Shown piece by piece: positions 5,788 to 8,479 of a stretch of 8,479 nt of DNA. The stretch is taken from contig JAAYGP010000233.1 in the NCBI GenBank assembly GCA_012727625.1, forward strand, positions 1 to 8,479. The letters run 5' to 3'. Origin of the DNA: Clostridiaceae bacterium (lineage in GTDB: Bacteria; Bacillota; Clostridia; DSM-8532). Under the pieces are notes generated by a model, which saw nothing but the letters and a program-made list of their open reading frames with translations, was not told the origin of the DNA and ran no database searches. Within the stretch, counting starts at the first letter, position 1; each line of letters starts with the position of its first letter. Made by a program: the position numbers and the translations under genes.

Positions 5788-7041
5788 CTATAACTTAAGT
5801 ATGCTTTTTACAATATCCTGCACATTTGCAACCTCAATATCATCAGGTACGCTTTGACCCGCTGTTGTATAGGAAAGAGTTTTACCCGTGGCACATCTTG
5901 CGTTTAATATCAATCCAGGCACAGGCACCTCATCAAGCTTTGTAAAAAGAAGTTTGTAGTTGTTAAAAAATTTATAATGATTCAGGATTTCTCTTAAAGC
6001 CAAACGGCCTAAATTGCAACTTAAAACAAGAAAAATTTCATCGGCTTGTGCCGCTGTAACCAGCATTTTCAATTCAGCGAACTGGGATGCATTTTTATGA
6101 CTTCTTCCGGCTGTATCAATTAATATCAGGTCTTTGTCCGAATACCCGGAAATAGCTTCCTGGATTTCCTGGGGAGTATAAATAACTGATACAGGAATAT
6201 TCAAGATTTCGGCATAGGTTTTTAACTGCTCAACCGCAGCTATGCGATATGTATCAGCAGTTATGAATCCGATTTTCTTTTGCTGGTTCAATGTATAATC
6301 TGCGGCTATTTTCGCAAGAGTTGTTGTTTTCCCTACGCCCGTAGGACCTGCAAACAGGACTGTGGTAGGCTTGCCGTCATCCCTGAGCCGGATGGTTTGG
6401 GGTTGCCCAAGCACACTCGTTATAATTTTTCCGGCAATATTGACTATTTCATTATAGTCATTTAAATCCCTGACTAACTGTTTTGTTTTTTCCACTATTC
6501 TGTCAATTATGAAAGGCTCAATTTCATTTTCTGTAAGAAAGTTTCTGAATTTTCTCAGCGCGTTGCTTTCAGGTATTTCTTTTTCAGTCTCAAGCTTTTC
6601 AGAATTTGCAGCTTCTTCCTTTATTTTAAATCCGGTATCAGCCAAAGTTTGTGTTTTTTCTTCCGATTCAGGCATTTCAGTTTTTTTATCCCTGTTTACG
6701 CTGTCATAAATGCGTTCCAGAATAAGCTCCATTTTTTTTACTCTGTTCTCAAGAAACTCCAGCCTGTTTTCTTCCTCATCATCTTTTTGAATTCCCCGGC
6801 GATTATATAATACCGGCTGCTGTTTTGTTTTACCGGAAGTCCCGGCAGTTGTGGCTTTTTTTCTGCCATAATCTTCATCAATAGCGGCCAATATCTCTGT
6901 AAGTGGTTTGGAATACAGTCCGGCAAGTCCTTTTTTGCGGACCTTGCGGGTATTTAATATAATGGCTTCACTGCCTAAGTCCATCTTCACCTTTAGCATT
7001 GCTTCCTGGGCATCTTTCCCGGTATAACGACGAATTCGCAT
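5788..7041 (-). CDS. flhF: FlhF, SRP-family GTPase for flagellar placement
   Basis: FlhF is the third SRP-type GTPase, after Ffh and FtsY; it directs where flagella are assembled at the membrane and is stimulated by FlhG. The 417-residue product starts with the basic B domain (MRIRRYTGKDAQEAMLKVK). A long, charged, low-complexity linker (about 60-160) follows, then the N helices (about 160-220) and the G domain. Its motifs are the P-loop GPTGVGKTTT (232-241), TADTYRIAAVEQL (261-273), DTAGRS (309-314), TKLD (367-370) and the closing GQSVPDD (395-401). Bacillus FlhF is about 366 residues, so the linker is somewhat expanded. GGAGG (7046-7050) is 4 nt before the ATG, only 17 nt after flhA. The segment LSCNLGRLAL (340-349) is less like the usual LSATT-K form of the family. 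Confidence 0.97.
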   Translation of the reverse strand: MRIRRYTGKDAQEAMLKVKMDLGSEAIILNTRKVRKKGLAGLYSKPLTEILAAIDEDYGRKKATTAGTSGKTKQQPVLYNRRGIQKDDEEENRLEFLENRVKKMELILERIYDSVNRDKKTEMPESEEKTQTLADTGFKIKEEAANSEKLETEKEIPESNALRKFRNFLTENEIEPFIIDRIVEKTKQLVRDLNDYNEIVNIAGKIITSVLGQPQTIRLRDDGKPTTVLFAGPTGVGKTTTLAKIAADYTLNQQKKIGFITADTYRIAAVEQLKTYAEILNIPVSVIYTPQEIQEAISGYSDKDLILIDTAGRSHKNASQFAELKMLVTAAQADEIFLVLSCNLGRLALREILNHYKFFNNYKLLFTKLDEVPVPGLILNARCATGKTLSYTTAGQSVPDDIEVANVQDIVKSILKL

Positions 7042-7058
7042 ATTTCCTCCATCCTGTG

Positions 7059-8479
7059 CTATGTACTCTTAAGTATTCCGACAGACTTAACCTCTGTCGA
7101 CGGATCCAGTTCATTATATGATAAAACAATCAACCCCGGAATGGCGTGCTCCGTAAGCCTTTTAAAATACAGTCGAACGACGGGGGATGAAAGAACAATG
7201 GGTTGTTTTCCAAGCTTAACAATTTTTTCAACAAGATTCGCAAGATTATTGAGTATTCTGTTGCTGACAGACGGTTCTATTGTTAAATAAGCCCCCGCTT
7301 CGGTTTTTTGTATCGAGTCCATTATTAACTGCTCGAGCTGGGGATCAAGAGTAATAACATCCGAATTATCAGGCGTAATAAAGGTTTTGGAAATCGCTCT
7401 GCCCAGGGCTTGTCTTACATATTCGGTCAGCATATCGGTGTCTCTGGTTACCGGCACATAATCGGCAAGTGTTTCAAGAATAGTTACCATATCGCGTATT
7501 GAGACGCTTTCGCGGAGCAGATTACCCAGCACTTTCTGAACCTCTCCCAGTGAAAGCTGCTTGGGAACCAGCTCATCAACAAGTGCAGGATATGTGTTCT
7601 TTATATTATCCAAAAGGGTCTGAACATCCTGGCGACCCAACAGCTCATGGGCATGTCTTTTTATTATCTCAGTCATATGTGTGGCTATAATGGATGGCGG
7701 GTCAACAACCGTATATCCAAGCATTTCCGCCCTGTCTCTCTGACTTTCATTTATCCATATGGCAGGCAGACCAAAAGCAGGCTCTGTGGTTGGTATTCCC
7801 TCTATTTCCTCTTCGGCCGTGCCGGGGTTCATTGCCAGAAAATGATCCATCATCAATTCCCCGCCCGATACGTCAACTCCCTTAATTTTTATCACATATT
7901 CATTGGGATTCAACTGTATATTGTCACGAAGACGGATAATCGGCACAATAATTCCAAGCTCCAGGGCAAGTTGCCTTCGAATCATAACACCCCTGTCCAG
8001 GAGGTCCCCACCCTGGTTTACATCGGCCAATGGAATAAGCCCGTAACCAAACTCAAGCTCTATCGGATCAACCTGAAGGAGAGATATTACATTTTCCGGC
8101 TTGCGGATTTCTTCAACTTTTTGCTCTTCAGTAGCGATATCAACCTGCTGCATTTCTTTTTCCTCCAGGGATTTCATCCGTGTGCCCAGGAAGATTAAAA
8201 AAGCATCTAAAATAATCATAAAAAATCTTCCTATGATAAACGTAATCACAAAACATGCGGCAGCGGTTAAATACATAACACGAGGACTTGAAAACAACTG
8301 GGATATGAACTCGTCACCCAGGTCATCCTCAGAAGCCGCCCTGGTAACAATAATTCCTGTCGCGATTGATATTAAAAGGGCAGGTATCTGAGTTACAAGG
8401 CCGTCTCCTATTGTTAGCAGGGTGTATTTTTTCAGTACCTGCTCAACAGACAGCCCACTACCGGACATCATCCCCATAA
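7059..8479 (-). CDS. flhA: FlhA, flagellar type III export gate (C-terminal two thirds, 5' end outside window)
   Basis: FlhA forms the nonameric membrane gate of the flagellar type III export apparatus, using proton motive force and docking chaperone-substrate complexes on its cytoplasmic ring. About 472 residues are visible of a protein normally near 680-700. The Met at 8477 is internal, because the frame stays open to the window edge and the FHIPEP-bearing N-terminal membrane half is missing. Visible parts, counted from that Met, are TIGDGLVTQIPALLISIATGIIVTR (22-46, end of the membrane-domain signature), hydrophobic segments at about 68-98, an acidic linker (about 100-135), and the cytoplasmic domain from LLQVDPIELEFGYGLIPL (133-150) onward. 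That domain includes AFGLPAIWI (234-242) and DPPSIIATHMTEIIKRHAHELLGRQDV (259-285). The gene ends with TAG, 17 nt before flhF. Confidence 0.97.
   Translation of the reverse strand, partial: MGMMSGSGLSVEQVLKKYTLLTIGDGLVTQIPALLISIATGIIVTRAASEDDLGDEFISQLFSSPRVMYLTAAACFVITFIIGRFFMIILDAFLIFLGTRMKSLEEKEMQQVDIATEEQKVEEIRKPENVISLLQVDPIELEFGYGLIPLADVNQGGDLLDRGVMIRRQLALELGIIVPIIRLRDNIQLNPNEYVIKIKGVDVSGGELMMDHFLAMNPGTAEEEIEGIPTTEPAFGLPAIWINESQRDRAEMLGYTVVDPPSIIATHMTEIIKRHAHELLGRQDVQTLLDNIKNTYPALVDELVPKQLSLGEVQKVLGNLLRESVSIRDMVTILETLADYVPVTRDTDMLTEYVRQALGRAISKTFITPDNSDVITLDPQLEQLIMDSIQKTEAGAYLTIEPSVSNRILNNLANLVEKIVKLGKQPIVLSSPVVRLYFKRLTEHAIPGLIVLSYNELDPSTEVKSVGILKST

Noticed and set aside
804..8479. Plus-strand open frames across cheA, cheB, flhG and flhA
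   Set aside because: They lie antisense to strongly conserved genes, lack family features, and are shadows of the coding strand.
1..8479. CRISPR array, tRNA/rRNA, insertion sequence or defence system
   Set aside because: No spaced repeats, transposase-like frames, RNA-gene signatures or unfamiliar enzyme domains were found. The window is a continuous motility and chemotaxis operon.

Overview
The window is a stretch of a flagellar/chemotaxis (fla/che) supercluster, with every gene on the minus strand. Read in the direction of transcription, from high to low coordinates, the order is flhA (3' two thirds) - flhF - flhG - PilZ/YcgR-like gene - cheB - cheA - cheW - cheC (5' end). This matches the late part of the Bacillus/Clostridium fla/che operon (flhA-flhF-flhG-cheB-cheA-cheW-cheC), with a c-di-GMP receptor gene placed between flhG and cheB. 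Moderate AT richness, strong purine-rich ribosome binding sites (GGAGG types), the CheC-type phosphatase and the gene order point to a Gram-positive member of the Firmicutes, most likely a Clostridia species. The genus cannot be fixed from this window.

Region by region: 8479-7059 is the C-terminal part of the export-gate protein FlhA. 7041-5788 is the SRP-type GTPase FlhF. 5690-4878 is its partner ATPase FlhG, whose true start lies 29 codons inside the longest open frame. 4877-4608 is the only sizeable intergenic stretch. Its first 93 nt continue the flhG frame through two amber codons and look like the lost or conditionally read C-terminal membrane helix of FlhG. The rest contains hairpins, three TTTCATGA repeats and an extended -10 promoter directed at the PilZ gene. 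4607-3873 encodes the PilZ protein, 3919-2855 CheB, 2855-804 CheA, 721-281 CheW and 221-1 the start of CheC.

Together the genes cover flagellar export (FlhA), placement and number of flagella (FlhF/FlhG), c-di-GMP control of motility (PilZ), and the chemosensory core: kinase CheA, coupling protein CheW, receptor methylesterase CheB and CheY-P phosphatase CheC. Tight packing (17-nt flhA-flhF gap, 47-nt PilZ-cheB overlap, 1-nt cheB-cheA overlap) supports co-transcription. The 270-nt gap before the PilZ gene is where an additional promoter could decouple the che genes from the flagellar genes.

The main observation worth checking is the amber-interrupted FlhG tail. The rest of the window is a conserved, well-understood system, and I do not see a novel defence or mobile system in it.
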